Below, one piece after another: positions 23,311 to 35,150 of a stretch of 64,000 bases of DNA; positions within the stretch are counted from its first letter, which is position 1; every line of letters starts with the position of its first letter. The stretch is from Jaltomata sinuosa. Taxonomy: Eukaryota; Streptophyta; Magnoliopsida; Solanales; Solanaceae. The translations under genes and the position numbers were made by a program. The stretch lies in NCBI GenBank assembly GCA_003996215.1, contig QJPP01000456.1, positions 248,001 through 312,000 on the forward strand, written 5' to 3'. The notes under the pieces are model-generated. The model was not told the DNA's origin. It made no database searches and saw only the letters and a program-made list of their open reading frames with translations.

Positions 23311-25916
23311 ACAGATACAAATTTACCCATCGTTCGTCCCTGAACGATCTCTAAGGCAGAAGAAAAAGAATGAACCAGCCCTTTAAACCTTAACACTCTA
23401 CCATGAAAGTGTAGAAATAGCCTTACACAAACCACCAAACTCTCAAATCCCTGGGTGCACCCAAGCTCAACCGAAATTTAATTCGATTCTGCTCTGCCAA
23501 GGTATTTCTTCCTTCGAGCTGTACGAGATCAGTTAATTTACTCCTCCTCGAGTGCCCAAGAAATCCAGGGCCTCGTTGAAATACCAGAGTGAAAGAATTT
23601 TAAACATAATGGACCAAAACTTAATCTCCCCGCTTCGAGGAACCAAAACTTGCTATGACGACCTAATCCGCTTTAGCCGTCAGCGCTCCGCTATAGCGGT
23701 AATTTCTCCACTATAGCGTAGGTCGCAATAGCGATGTGCCAACTGCCATAGCTGTTTACATTGGACAAAATGTCGTAAATTCTCCAAAAGTGGCCATTTT
23801 ACAACACACTTAATTTCCTGACGTTCCAGAATAACCCCTTTACGTCAACTCACATGCCGAGAGTTCTATTTAGCCGAATTTGATTCTGAAAAGTCTTCCA
23901 GATTCCTTAAGGTCTTGGATAACAGAAAAACTAGCTCGACCCGAGATATAACACCCAATCCACACTGGATTTCCCTAGACCTTACCTTGCTCAGAATTCA
24001 TCTGAGACTAGCTTAGCCCGAGATTTCTAACTCCTCAACCAAAAGTTTTCTAACCCGAACTCCATCCCGAAAGCTTCCTTCGGGTAATAAGACCCTCACA
24101 TATCATAGTATCATATTACCCTTTTAACACTATGCCTCGAGACACCACATATCTCTAACCCACGCAACAACAAAAATTTCATCGGAACTCATCCTAGCTT
24201 GAGGTTTTCGTCAACTCTCATCTTAGGGGAATTTCTACCTGGGAACTTACACCCTAACTAATACTATGGCAAGCACATCCTCACCACTCAATGAGCAATA
24301 ATACCGGTATTATCATAACCGGCCAGAGGGATAACAATGTTCAAGACTCCATTAAATAACCCCACTCCTTAAACTGACCCTACCACTGAGGATCATCCAT
24401 CATAAACTAGCCAAATCACCATCATGAAATAAGCCTATGAGCAATGTCCAACACTACTCAGTCAATTACGGGTCATTTTGCCAAATTCTACATTGGTGAC
24501 TATTCCCACCAGTGGTAAATCAAAATCTCACCAATACCCTGGGTTATCGTATCTACTCTTTCCTCTTATTACGCATGGATGCTAAATAATTCCTGCAATA
24601 GCTCACATCTTAAATAATGATTTAAAATGACCCGGGAATGAAAGACAGAACAGGGGAAAAATAGGACAGGGATTATGCCCTGCCCATCCCGCTATAGCGA
24701 CTTGCACACTACCATGGCAACCCCCAAAAGTAGTAGCCCAGAAAATTTACCATTTTCTGAAAAAATTCTCTCATTCCCCTTCCCTGTTAACATTTTTTAA
24801 TACCGTTAATACCACCATGGTCTTAAACAATCCTCAAGTCCATTCTTGGCACTACACAGATTGAAACTTAGCATCAATTATCACAATCAACAAGAGGATT
24901 ACACAAGCAATTATTCTTAACAATACACTTTCGCTATCAAGCACGAATAACCCCCTAGTTCCCTTGGTTCCCAACCAATTCCCGACTGTCCTGAAATCAG
25001 AGCTTCTCTACAGTCCACAATCCCTTTTTGTTCTCTTATCATCTATATAAATGGTAAGCCTATACCCAAATGTAATGCAAACAATTCCAATTAAGGTATA
25101 TCACAATTTATCATTTAAAACAATCATAATTTTCAAAGCTGGAAATAAATTTTCCATAAGTTACAATCATGAGTTACCACAAAATTTTCCTTACTGCAGT
25201 TCCTGCCCTCAAGCAATAATATCCCTTTTCCCCCATGGTTCCTAACCAATCCCAACTGTCCTGAAACTGGAGTTTCCCTACAGTCTTAAGCCTTTTTCCC
25301 TTACCATTTTTAACAATGGCAAGCCCATTTCTGAAATATAACACCACTTTACTGACCAATTTAAGTACACATAAAAAGTAATTACCAACCAAAGCACACC
25401 AATTCAAGTTATGACTCCTCTTTAACCAAAATATTCAAAGAAAATCAATCAATTTCACACCACACATTTGCAGTTATTCAAACAACATGGATACACATAA
25501 GCACAATCTTAAGTCTCAAGCTTAAACACTCAATCAAATTAGTTTCATTACCTTTTATTCGCCTCATGGATGACCATTAACCGATCCATCCATACCTTTA
25601 CATAGCCTCCCCGACTAGATACCAATTGGAACCTTCTCGGTTCCAATTTCCCTTGCTTGTGTCATCTCAATAAGAGTCAAACAACATCCTTTTTCCTTGT
25701 CGAGATACCAATTGGAATTGAGAGATACCAATTAGACTCAACCAATACAAGCAAGTGACAAACCATACGAAATTAATGAAAGAGGAGAGAAGTTTCCTAG
25801 AATGTTTCATAGCTTCCTAAAGATCAGGTGTGGACGTCAACACACCAATCCGCAGGACTCTATTCGACATTTTGCTCTTGTACTCGGAGACTGGTAACCT
25901 TGGCTCTGATACCATT
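23311..25916 (-). mobile_element. LARD internal domain B, non-coding
   Basis: Collinear with internal domain A (2606 against 2607 bp) with scattered substitutions. No coding domain. Confidence 0.8.
25902..25914 (-). other. LARD primer binding site B
   Basis: Minus strand TGGTATCAGAGCC, an exact initiator-Met type site, two bases from the end of LTR C. Confidence 0.9.
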
Positions 25917-28900
25917 TGTCATGACCTAACTACCGGGCTGTGCGGGCACCTACTCTAATCCACCTAGATAAGAGAACCCTTACCACTTGAACCAACAGGT
26001 AATGCAGAAAAAGAAATAAATCATGAAATAAAACCCTTTTTAATACATGGAACTTCCTTTACAAAATTTTTAGAAAATAAATGACTTAAAGAACTTATGG
26101 AAAAATATTTAAAATATGAGACAACCCTTCCTAGAACCTAGTCTAAGCTGGTACAAGAGCTACTACAAGGTGATACAAAAATAAAGAAGACTCAACTTCC
26201 ACCATAGAAGCAAAAGTAGGAGTTGTTGGAAGATCACCGCAATCCTGAACCTGTGAAACATCACCAACCCTGCAACCAGACTATACCCAAAAAGGTATAG
26301 AAAGAGTAGAATCAGTACAAACACACGTACTGGTAGGCATCATCGGTCGACTCGAATCCACTCCTACCATCAAATAAGAAATCAAGGTAAATACATAAGT
26401 CGAGTACTTCCACCCGTCAACATCCACCATTATCGAAACCCACTTCGGGACTAACCTTCCTATCTCTTAGACTTCCCAAGTCACCTTGTCACCTAGACTT
26501 CCCAAGTCACCTTGACACATAGACTTCCCAAGTCACATTAACCCTTAGACTTCCTAAGTCACATTTATCACCTAAACCTCTCAAGTCACACTTATCATTA
26601 GACTTCCCAAGTCACATTTATCACCTAGACATCCCAAGTCACACTTACCATTGCTAACATCTATGCCCATACCCGGACTACCATTTTCTTACCCAAGTCA
26701 ACCGCTATGACTCAACAACCCAGAGTAAATTCCACTACTTGGTGACGTAGACCACACCCGTCATACCATCACCTACTAGTACAAAACTGCCCCTAATGAC
26801 CCCCAGGACCATACTCAACAAGTAACAACAACCAACATCATAACCAGACGATAAGCCTTATTCTTAGCTTATCATCCGCACGTAATAAGTCTAACCGACC
26901 TAGGCAATTCTTAGTGACAACAACATATAACCTTTTTACATAACCCATACCAAATAAGGATCCCTAGGCCATCATCTACGCCAATAACATGCGTCCCTGG
27001 TTCACAGAAGAACCACCTTGTCACTCAAGCACACTAACCTGGCCCTTCAAGGACCAACAATGCACCAAATAATAATAAATCCTGGCCCTCTCAGGAACCC
27101 AATGTGCAAGGAACAAATAGTACACCCACACTGAGTAAAGCAGTACAACATATTGTAAATTTGACATTTACCCTTTTTATATATCCCGAACCCACCCTAG
27201 GACCCCCTCTAAACAACACCTAAGTGTTAACATGCAACCCGGTCTACATCAAGACCAAACTCACGAATCAATATAATGATAATCCGGCCTCTCAAGAACC
27301 ATATGCATAATCAGAATTCATAAACACAATACGGTCCACTCAGGGAACCATTATTAAAAATGCAGCAATACAATAAAGTAAACCCGTACCAAGCGTGGTA
27401 CCCGAGCCAACCAAATAGTAACCTGTACCAGGCGTGGTACCTGAGCCAACCAAGTAGTAACCTATACCAGGCGTGGTACCCGAGCCAACCGAATGTCACA
27501 CAAAAATCCAACAGTCAACAACAATGAACAACAACACACTTGTAAACCAACAAGGTACAACAACTAGTTCATTTCACAAGACTGACAACCAGACCATTAG
27601 ACATTCATAAATTATTCCTTATATACAACACCAAGAGATAATACATGTATACCTATCACATATTAAGGACCCATAACCATCACCTAAGTTTTCAACTTGT
27701 CATCCCGATCTATACTAAGACCAATCCCACACTTAAGTTCAACTACCCGGCCTCTCACAGGCCAAAATGCAATTGTCCCAGTTTTAATTATTAACCCAGT
27801 CCACTCATGGGACCATCAACAAATATGACCAATAATGTAGGATTAGACCCGCCTAAAGACTAATACCCAGCTCATTATATTAAACACGTATAATCATTTT
27901 TATCTAATCCAGACTCCTCCCCTGAAAAGTAAGTGTGTTCTAGGGATTTCACCCCTGACAATATAGACTTTGGACCCTGCCTGTTCGTCTCATTTACCTT
28001 TTTTAAATATTCCTGGGAACCCACTACAACTTTGCAATTCCCTCATCCTACGAACTTACTGGTTCCCCAAACCTACCCAACCTTTTAATTTCCTGGAGTC
28101 TAGCATCCCACACAATCTAACAAGTAAAAGAATTACACCCGAATGAACATGTTGCCCCGACCCTATCATTTCCTATTTAATCAATAGACAGACCAATACA
28201 ATAATCCTCCAGACTCCTTGCCTGAAGGCCTATAACATGAATTCTCCCATCAATCTACACAATAGTATGAAATGAAAATAGGTCAAAGTCTACTCAATGA
28301 AAAACCTAGCCTACCTGGATGCCGAGCAACTGTTTCATGCCCTTTCTTGCTTCGTGAAGGCAGTCCTTGTCGATTCTAGAGGCTTGAATCCATGGTTTTG
28401 CATCCCTTTAGCCACAATCCCTCCTCCCCATGGCTCCCAAGCTTTGGAGCAGCCTAGGAGGGTTTTTGGAGCAACCCTCGTCTATTTTTGACTAAAGAAG
28501 AGAGAATGAGATTATAAAACCCATTTCTGGGCTTTTTAGTTCTGTCATTCCGCTATAAAGGACGACCGACTGCTACGGAGATTCCGCTATAGCGACCTAA
28601 ATCCTGCTACAGCGGACCAAATTTGTTAACACAGATAGTCTTCAGTAAAACAATCATCACTTTTTACTCGGGAAGCGGATTGACAAACGGTTGGTGGCAT
28701 TGGAAAGAGGACTCAGAGATCTTTAATTTTGTGGGTATTGGTACCCCTAAATATTTATATTCTAGGAGCAATGCTCATTTAAAGTTGACCCTGGTTTGAA
28801 CTTATCCCGAAACTAAATCGATAAGGAAGCTTTCAACTTAACTTTGTGCTAGGAGTATTGTAAGACCTTTGTACATACCAAATGTACTCTCATACTAACG

Positions 28901-28984
28901 AATTACTCCTAACTCTAATTATAAATTTAGAGACACCTGTCTTGATCGCAGATATTTTCAGTAACGACGGAACATGTCGTTACA
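25917..28984 (-). repeat. LARD LTR C (5' LTR)
   Basis: Right-hand LTR on the plus strand, hence 5' LTR of the minus-strand element. Shorter than A and B mainly because only about three minisatellite units remain (27387-27490). Its 28000-28984 part is the most diverged of the three. It ends TGTAACGACATG, next to unrelated DNA. Confidence 0.85.
27387..27490 (-). repeat. 39-bp minisatellite, LTR C, about three units
   Basis: Contracted version of the arrays at 15722 and 21553. Confidence 0.9.
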
Positions 28985-29700
28985 TTTCACTTCCAAAGAT
29001 AACAATTATTTTGAATTCTAACATTTACCATAATTTCATAGAATAGAGCCCCATCCATCAAACTATTAATTTTATTAGGACTCCACATCTCCATGGTATA
29101 ACTCATTGGAACAAGGCATCAATAAAAGCAACAAAAAATAGTAATTTATAAAACAAACAGAACTGTCAATTCTCATGCATTTTTTTAGGCAGAGATACAA
29201 ACATAAGTTGTTTTTCTGGTATAAATGGAACTTAAAGGATCCAAAAAATTTCTTAGATAAAATAGTCGTGCAAAAACATATATGGAGGTTGAAAATGCAT
29301 TATACTTGAAAAAACAACTTTTTTCTTGAAAACTTTTTTTTTCATATGTCCACTTGTAAGCTTGTGAGATCAAAATAATTTCATGACCAAAATATTTTTA
29401 TCGTCAATTGTTTCTGCCATATGCATATTTTTTTTAACTTGAAAGAAAAGGACTTTGAAAAACTCATTTAACTCAAGAACTCACCTGATTCAGGGAAAAA
29501 AGAGCTTTGAATTGCTACAAGATATGCCTTGCAATTGATTCAGGATAATTATCATGAGTTCGTCGCTAAGAAGGTATTTAGTACAAATCTCCTTGTCCAT
29601 TTACCAAGCAGTGTTGATAAGCGCTTGTTTATGATGTGATTTCTGGCAGAGAAGGTTTATATGTAGGTTTTGTTACATGTATGCAATTATGTTTAATAGG
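28985..29700. other. Unassigned AT-rich DNA
   Basis: Starts with TTTCA, the possible right target duplication of the LARD array. No gene or clear repeat. It may belong to the CACTA relic that resumes at 36484, since the Athila-type element splits one older sequence, but no CACTA terminus was found. Confidence 0.35.
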
Positions 29701-29705
29701 ATTAG

Positions 29706-31034
29706 TGATAACGCCCAAACTACACCTCTAATTAAAGAAGCGTAAGCGGTCGTAGTCAAATATAGAACCCAAAAAAGGTTGGGGTCGAATCCCACAGAGA
29801 ATATGGTGAAGATTAAGCCTTTAGTGAAGTATGTGACTAGTCGTCAATAGTTTTCGGAAAAGGGGGGGTTTTGTGTAAACAATGCGTAAACAAAACGAAC
29901 AATTAACGTATGAATGATAATCAATAGGAGAATGAACTAGGGAAGTGTTTACCATGGCGTTGGTAACAATGTCGATCCTAGGCTTAATCGGATTCTTTTT
30001 ATATGCGTGTCACGATGTGATTGAAGCAATGGTATCGTCTAAATGTCTCTCGACCAAATAAACAAATTTCCTTTTCTATTCTCTCGACCTCGAAAAGATG
30101 TGCTTTTTAGATTTCAATCCTAAACATCAAGTAGATTAATCTAGTTACAACATTAATCATTAGACGAGAGTTAGTAGTCTCGAATCCTTGTTGTTAATCA
30201 AGTTTCCCAGTTTTAATCTCTTTACTCAAGCAAATTAAACCTAGGCATGTTCTAATGTTTGCAACCACTAGAAAACGTTAAATAATGAATGATTAACAAC
30301 ATGACAATACATATATTGAACCCAACGCTACCCGGAATCTATATCGCTACGTTTGCCATGGCTCCCACAACCCTAGTTGCGGGAGGTTTAGTTAATCATG
30401 CTTGTAGAAGAATAGAAGAAAGTTATATTCATAATAAAGAAAAGAGATCCTTACAATGGAGTGAAAACAATCTTCAATTATTCCAAGAACAAGAAAATAA
30501 CAAGATCCCCAAGAACGATTCAAGAACACGAATTCAAGAAGTAGAAAACGTGTTTCTTGATCTCCAAGTTGACTAAAACTCCTAAAACTATTGTAAAAAC
30601 GTGTAAAAACTATTTGAAAGGCAATATGTAAAATAAACCTAACATAGGGTATTTATAGGAGTCTAGGAAACCAATCCTAAAAACGCTCGGATTCCGCATC
30701 GCGGACTGCCTAAGTGTGACGGCCAGGGTGACGGACCGTCACAGGGTTGACGGACCGTCGCCTGGACCGTCACCCTTAGGTAGTGGTGCTGCCTTGGCTG
30801 CTGCCTTGGTGTGACGGTTTGGGTGACGGACCGTCACACCCTTGACGGACCGTCACCTGAACCGTCACTCTTATCCAGAATGTTCTTTTTCGCGTATTTC
30901 CGTCCGTTTCCGTGTTTGTTTCCATTTCCTACAAATACAACATAAAAACATAAAAAACAACAACGGTTGCTTGAAAATGTACGATTGTTCTTAGTAAAAA
31001 GGAGTCGAAAGTGCCGTAAATTAGCGGCACATCA
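29706..31034 (-). repeat. Athila-type LTR (3' LTR)
   Basis: 1329 bp, TGATAACGCCC to GCGGCACATCA on the plus strand. Contains a cluster of GTGACGGACCGTCAC-like palindromes (30716-30872) and a GGTCGAATCC motif near 29789. Plus-strand frames in it (for example 30289-30576) are antisense to the element and not credible genes. Confidence 0.9.
30716..30872. repeat. GACGGACCGTC palindrome cluster
   Basis: At least four half or full copies of GTGACGGACCGTCAC (self-complementary except for the central base) in about 155 bp of GC-rich DNA. The same cluster is at 36160-36315 in the other LTR, where two copies have mutated CCGTC to CCATC, a change that fits methyl-cytosine decay. Confidence 0.8.
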
Positions 31035-31047
31035 ACACCCTCAACTT
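31035..31047 (-). other. Polypurine tract of the Athila-type element
   Basis: Minus strand AAGTTGAGGGTGT directly before the 3' LTR, preceded by TTGAGGACAAGCGAACG. This is the usual Athila 3' arrangement. Confidence 0.7.
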
Positions 31048-32600
31048 AAAACGTTCGCTTGTCCTCAAGCAACATAACATAAAACAATAAAACGACTCAA
31101 CTAAGAACACGAACTCATGTCTCTAGCAACTCATGGTCATTCCACATCTTATTCCCTTAAATCAAGCTCCCTCGTAGCACACGAATGTATGAGACACTAA
31201 CTTGCAAGGATCCAAACATGTCATTCCGATATGATAGAACATTCTACATTCACACGCGCAGCTATCCTAACAATCGATAGACAATACAGACATCTTGGTG
31301 CCCTCACCACAAAGAAATCCCTCACACAAGATTTGGGACTAGGTAAGTGCTCACACTCACAAACGATTTCAAACAATGCACATGCGATACCATAGGCTTG
31401 CCCTTACTATTCTATTTCGGTTCTTCAGAAAGCCGCTCAGGATCACTACAGGACTTGTTTTGGCTTGTACTGAGGCTTCAGGTGCAGGTAGGATACATTT
31501 AGGGGTTAGTGACTAAGCCCTCCTTGGAACTACCGACATCTTATTACCACATAACTTACTTTGTCCATCCTTATTCACCTTTATATTTCCTTCTTTCTAG
31601 CTACAGGTGCGGCCTCTTTATTTTGAGAATTCTTTTTGTTACTTTTTCGATCTTTTTCACTTCTTTTTATTTTTCTTTTCTTAGGCACACACCCGAATTT
31701 TCATTCTATTCACAACCAATCTTCTCCATCCTCTTTTGCTTATCATTCACCTCTGTAGTAGCCACCCTCAACTTAGGCTGATTGCCTGCGTTGAGGTGCA
31801 CGATGTCCATGGCAGGACCAGGGCCAAAACAGGGTTTACCTCTATGGTAGCCACCCTCAACTTAGGTTGATTGCCTGCGTTGAGGTGCACGATGTCCAAG
31901 GAAGGACCGGGGCCAAAATAGAGATTCAAAGTTAAACGGGAATGGTGACATCAATTATGGCTCAAACAGGGATCAAGGGATTATTTATATTTGGACGGTC
32001 TTTTAGGTTAAGTGGACTGCACACAAAAAGGGCCTGTGATCCTTTCCTAAGCAACCAAACTTCGAACTTAACAAAATAGACCGGGCAAGTTCTAGATGCA
32101 TGCACAGAGTAAGAATTTATAACAATAATCTCACACGCTCTTTGCACCAAGAAACTATATCGCTACCAACTATCAAACAACCGCTCGGCTTAAGCATACT
32201 CATTCTACTCATAATCACACAATGACATACAAGGATCCAGACAGTCAATCGTTTCAACATAAGTACAAAACCAGAAAATTTTTAAAGGGGCCTCGTTTTT
32301 AAACAAGAAAAATGCCATGATGCTTGCTATAGACACTAAAAACAACAAAAATTTAAAATAACAACCTAAACATGCCGGTTCTACTAGATAGCACACCGGA
32401 GGGAAAAGAAACACGGCAACAAAAACCCTCGGTGGTGACTCACAGGTTTTCCAACACCCTCAACTTAGACTCATGCATTGTCCCCAATGCATCCATATGA
32501 AAGCTAAAAACTGTGAGAGAAAGGAATACCTGTGACGTCGATCGGACTCAGATTCTGGAATGATGTTGGAGACCGCCAGGGTCTCCAAAACAAGAGAACT
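31048..32600 (-). other. Non-coding 3' region of the Athila-type element
   Basis: Contains the CATTGGGGACAATGCATGAG signature (minus, about 32475-32494), normally found after integrase, and a 90-bp tandem duplication (31758-31937). No polymerase motif on either strand, so the pol region has been lost or replaced. Confidence 0.65.
31758..31937. repeat. 90-bp tandem duplication
   Basis: Two copies starting GTAGCCACCCTCAACTTAGG at 31758 and 31848, differing at a few bases. Confidence 0.85.
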
Positions 32601-32694
32601 TGATGGAGTGTGGCATTCCATCTTCCTTTTTGGGCTCCATCGCTAGTCGCGACAACTTCTTCGCTCTTTCTTTGCAGATTCTCTTGCGGTGTTT

Positions 32695-33702
32695 TCATTT
32701 TCTTGATCTATTTTCACCGCTTTCCTTAACCTGCTTCTCCTCAAGATACGCATCTGCAGGGACTTCCTCAATAGCATTGATGACCGCGACCACCCTCATG
32801 TCACTTGGTTGCTTCATCAATTTGGACACATCGAACTTGACCATTTCATTGTTCAATCGGAAGGTCAGCTCGTTTTTCTCCATGTCGACCAATGCTCTTT
32901 CTGTGGCTAACAATGGTCGTCCCAAGATTATGGGAACTTCGAAATCCACTTCGCAATCCAAGATCACAAAGTCAGCTGGGAAGATAAGCTTACCGATCTT
33001 TACTAGCACATCAGACAATACTCTCACAGGTCGCTTTACTGAACGGTCAGCCATCATCACTCTTATGGACGTTGGTTTAGGAGCTCCCAAACCAAGTTGT
33101 TTATAGACGGCTAGCGGCATCAAGTTGATGCTAGCACCCAGATCACACAAGGCTTTCCCGAAGTTGAGTTTCCCAACAGTGCAGGGAACAGTAAACGCAC
33201 CTGGATCTTCCTTCTTTTCGACTAACGACCTAGAAGAAATAGCGCTGCAGTGGTGGAGGTTGTCTTTCGGTTCATAACTTACCAACCTCTTCTTTGTAAT
33301 CAAGTCCTTCATGAACTTGGCATAACCGGGCATTTGTTCCAGCGCTTCCACCAGTGGTATGTTTATTGAAATCTGCTTCAGCATGGTCATGAAGTTCAGG
33401 AACTTATCATCGTCAGCTTTCTTCTTCAAACGCTGTGGGAAAGGAGGTGGTGGTCGAGGCATCATAGTTGGAAGCTTTTCAGCTTCCTTGCTTTTCTCCG
33501 CGGGCTTTGGATTTTCCTCCTCTACCGACTCTTCATCATCCGCAGCATCACCTTGAGTCTGAATTACCAGATGTGATTCCAGTAATATTTTTCCGCTTCT
33601 TGTGGTGATCGCCATACAGCTAGCGTCATTCCTCGGATGAGTCGTGTCACTCGGCAAGGTACCTGTCTTCCTTTGGTTTAAAGATGCCGAGATCTGACCC
33701 AC
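32695..33702 (-). pseudogene. Athila-type gag C-terminus and aspartic protease
   Basis: Minus-strand frame of 335 codons. The N-terminal part starts GQISASLNQRKTGTLPSD and MAITTRSGK, a conserved Athila-type spacer, followed by acidic and proline-rich sequence. LNFMTMLKQISINIPLVEAL and MPGYAKFMKDL follow (about residues 103-135). The protease has ALCDLGASINLMP (about residues 185-197), where Athila-type enzymes normally carry DLGAS, and ending with VPIILGRPLLAT (about 254-265). Protease would mature the polyprotein. The frame is open but is separated from gag by a TAG at 33703-33705, and nothing resembling polymerase follows. A single-domain product could in theory be made, but no start is conserved. 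Confidence 0.8.
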
Positions 33703-34947
33703 TTGCTACTCCAATTGCTTGATTGCGGTGGAATATGACTCTACTACCTGACTCAACATTGATAACTCAGTCCTCATTGCCTTTACCCCAGAGTCAGTCG
33801 ATTCCACCTTTAGCAGCATCTTCGCCATCATGTTCTCTAGCTTGGAAGTCCCTGCCTCATTGCCAGCTTTGTCCCGATTACAAGGTGGTACATACAACCC
33901 ACCTCTATCGGTGTTATTCCTCCAGCTACCTTGATCGCGATCTCTGTAACCATCTTTCTCATAGTGGTTGTCTCTCTGGTAGTTCCGACCTTGGTTTCCC
34001 TGGCCATTGGCCTGGAAACCCCTCAAGTAATTCGCCTCCTCAGTCTCCATACCTTGGGAACCCACCGCTTGTACCTTCTCCATACCTCCTGAGAACAAGT
34101 GCTTGGTCAGTAGGTCCAACTGCGTTTTCAGATGCGCCATGTCTTGGTCGCGCTCCTCCTCTTTCCTACGCTGCTCTGCTGACATACCAATGGTATAGGT
34201 GCTAGCTGCAACCTCTGAATCTCATGTGTGCCAGGCCCTGTTGGTTTTGGTGAGCCTGTCCAAAGTAGTTGTGGCCTCAACAAAGGTAAGACCCATGAAT
34301 GCACCACCTGCTGCGTTGTCTAACGTCGGCTTGGTAGCCAAATTCAGTGCCCGGTAGAACGTCTGCATCAAAAAGTTATTGGTCAACTGATGGTTCGGGC
34401 ATTGTGTTATCTTCTTTTTGAATCGCAACCAAGTCTCGTGTAGTGCTTCGTGCGGTTGCTGCCTAAAGTTGCTAATCTCGTCCCTCAACTGTATCATCTG
34501 AGAGGGAGGAAAGAACCTTTATAGGAAAGCTCCTCTCAACTCTCCCCACGTTGCGATAGAGTCGGGGGTCAGCTCTGTCAACCACAATGCTGCCTCATCA
34601 GACAGAGACAACGGAAACAACTTGAGCCTGATCGCTGTCTGACTCACGCCAGGTAGTTCAAACGACTTGCATATGCCCACGAAATTCATTAGGTGCTGGT
34701 TTGGATCCTTCCCAGCGACACCTCGGAACACTCCTCTCAAGTTCAACAGCTGGATCATCGTGCTAGTGATGTTGAACTTGGCTCCGGGCGGTAGCGGTGG
34801 AACGACAATGGCGCCCGTAGCGCCAGATCCATCTAAGTCGAGATCCTCATCATTCCTTGCGATCTCATCCTGCAGACCACCAGCATTCAGATTTTGTTGG
34901 GCCTGCAGTTCTGCAGTGATCCTCGCTGCCTCTAGTTGTGCGGCCAT
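33703..34947 (-). pseudogene. Athila-type gag, three in-frame stops
   Basis: Starts MAAQLEAARITAELQAQQNL at 34947. LRGVFRGVAGKDPNQHLMNF, KLFPLSLSDEAALWL and WGELRGAFL are the retrotransposon gag core (about residues 70-142). TAA stops the frame at about 34519, where the family has a sense codon. The same frame resumes with FFPPSQMIQLRDEISNF and ETWLRFKKKITQCPNHQL, stops again (TGA) near 34222, and resumes with MSAEQRRKEEERDQDMAHLK, stopping at TAG 33703. All three stops keep one frame, so this is point-mutation decay rather than shuffling. Gag would form the particle. No CCHC knuckle is visible. Confidence 0.8.
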
Positions 34948-35127
34948 ATTCTACCTCAATGTTCTAGCAAGCTCGGGGTCGTAAGGTAAAAAATTTTCCC
35001 CCGAACTTCGGGTACTTGTCATGCACAACTGTGTACCCTGTCAAAGACAAAAACAACAAATAAATGTAAAGCAGGAAATTATGACTAAGAGTCAAATAAA
35101 CACACCAGACTTAATTAACAACCGTAT

Positions 35128-35145
35128 TCCCCGGCAACGGCGCCA
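35128..35145 (-). other. Primer binding site, tRNA-Asp type
   Basis: Minus strand TGGCGCCGTTGCCGGGGA five bases inside the 5' LTR. It fixes the transcription direction as minus. Confidence 0.85.
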
Positions 35146-35150
35146 CTTTT

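Larger units (their letters stand above)
14255..28984 (-). mobile_element. Non-coding LARD retrotransposon array, LTR-int-LTR-int-LTR
   Basis: On the minus strand the order is 5' LTR (28984-25917), PBS and internal domain (25916-23311), middle LTR (23310-20088), PBS and internal domain (20087-17481), 3' LTR (17480-14255). LTRs are 3.07-3.23 kb. The two internal domains are 2606 and 2607 bp and contain no long frame. Flanks are TATCA (14250-14254) and TTTCA (28985-28989), a 4 of 5 match to a target duplication. With no coding domains the element must rely on another's enzymes. The neighbouring chromovirus family is a good candidate because leader, LTR edge and minisatellite are shared. Confidence 0.85.

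Noticed and set aside
29350..29380. Shared CACTTGTAAGCTTG string with 13966 as a possible target duplication of the LARD array
   Set aside because: It lies about 290-370 bp away from the LTR ends on each side, so it cannot be an insertion duplication.
30289..30576. Plus-strand frame of 95 codons, repeated at 35802-36020
   Set aside because: It lies in the Athila-type LTR, antisense to the element, and is kept in both copies only because the LTRs are nearly identical.
33723..34205. Plus-strand frame of 160 codons
   Set aside because: Antisense shadow of the Athila-type gag. The minus strand carries the recognisable motifs.
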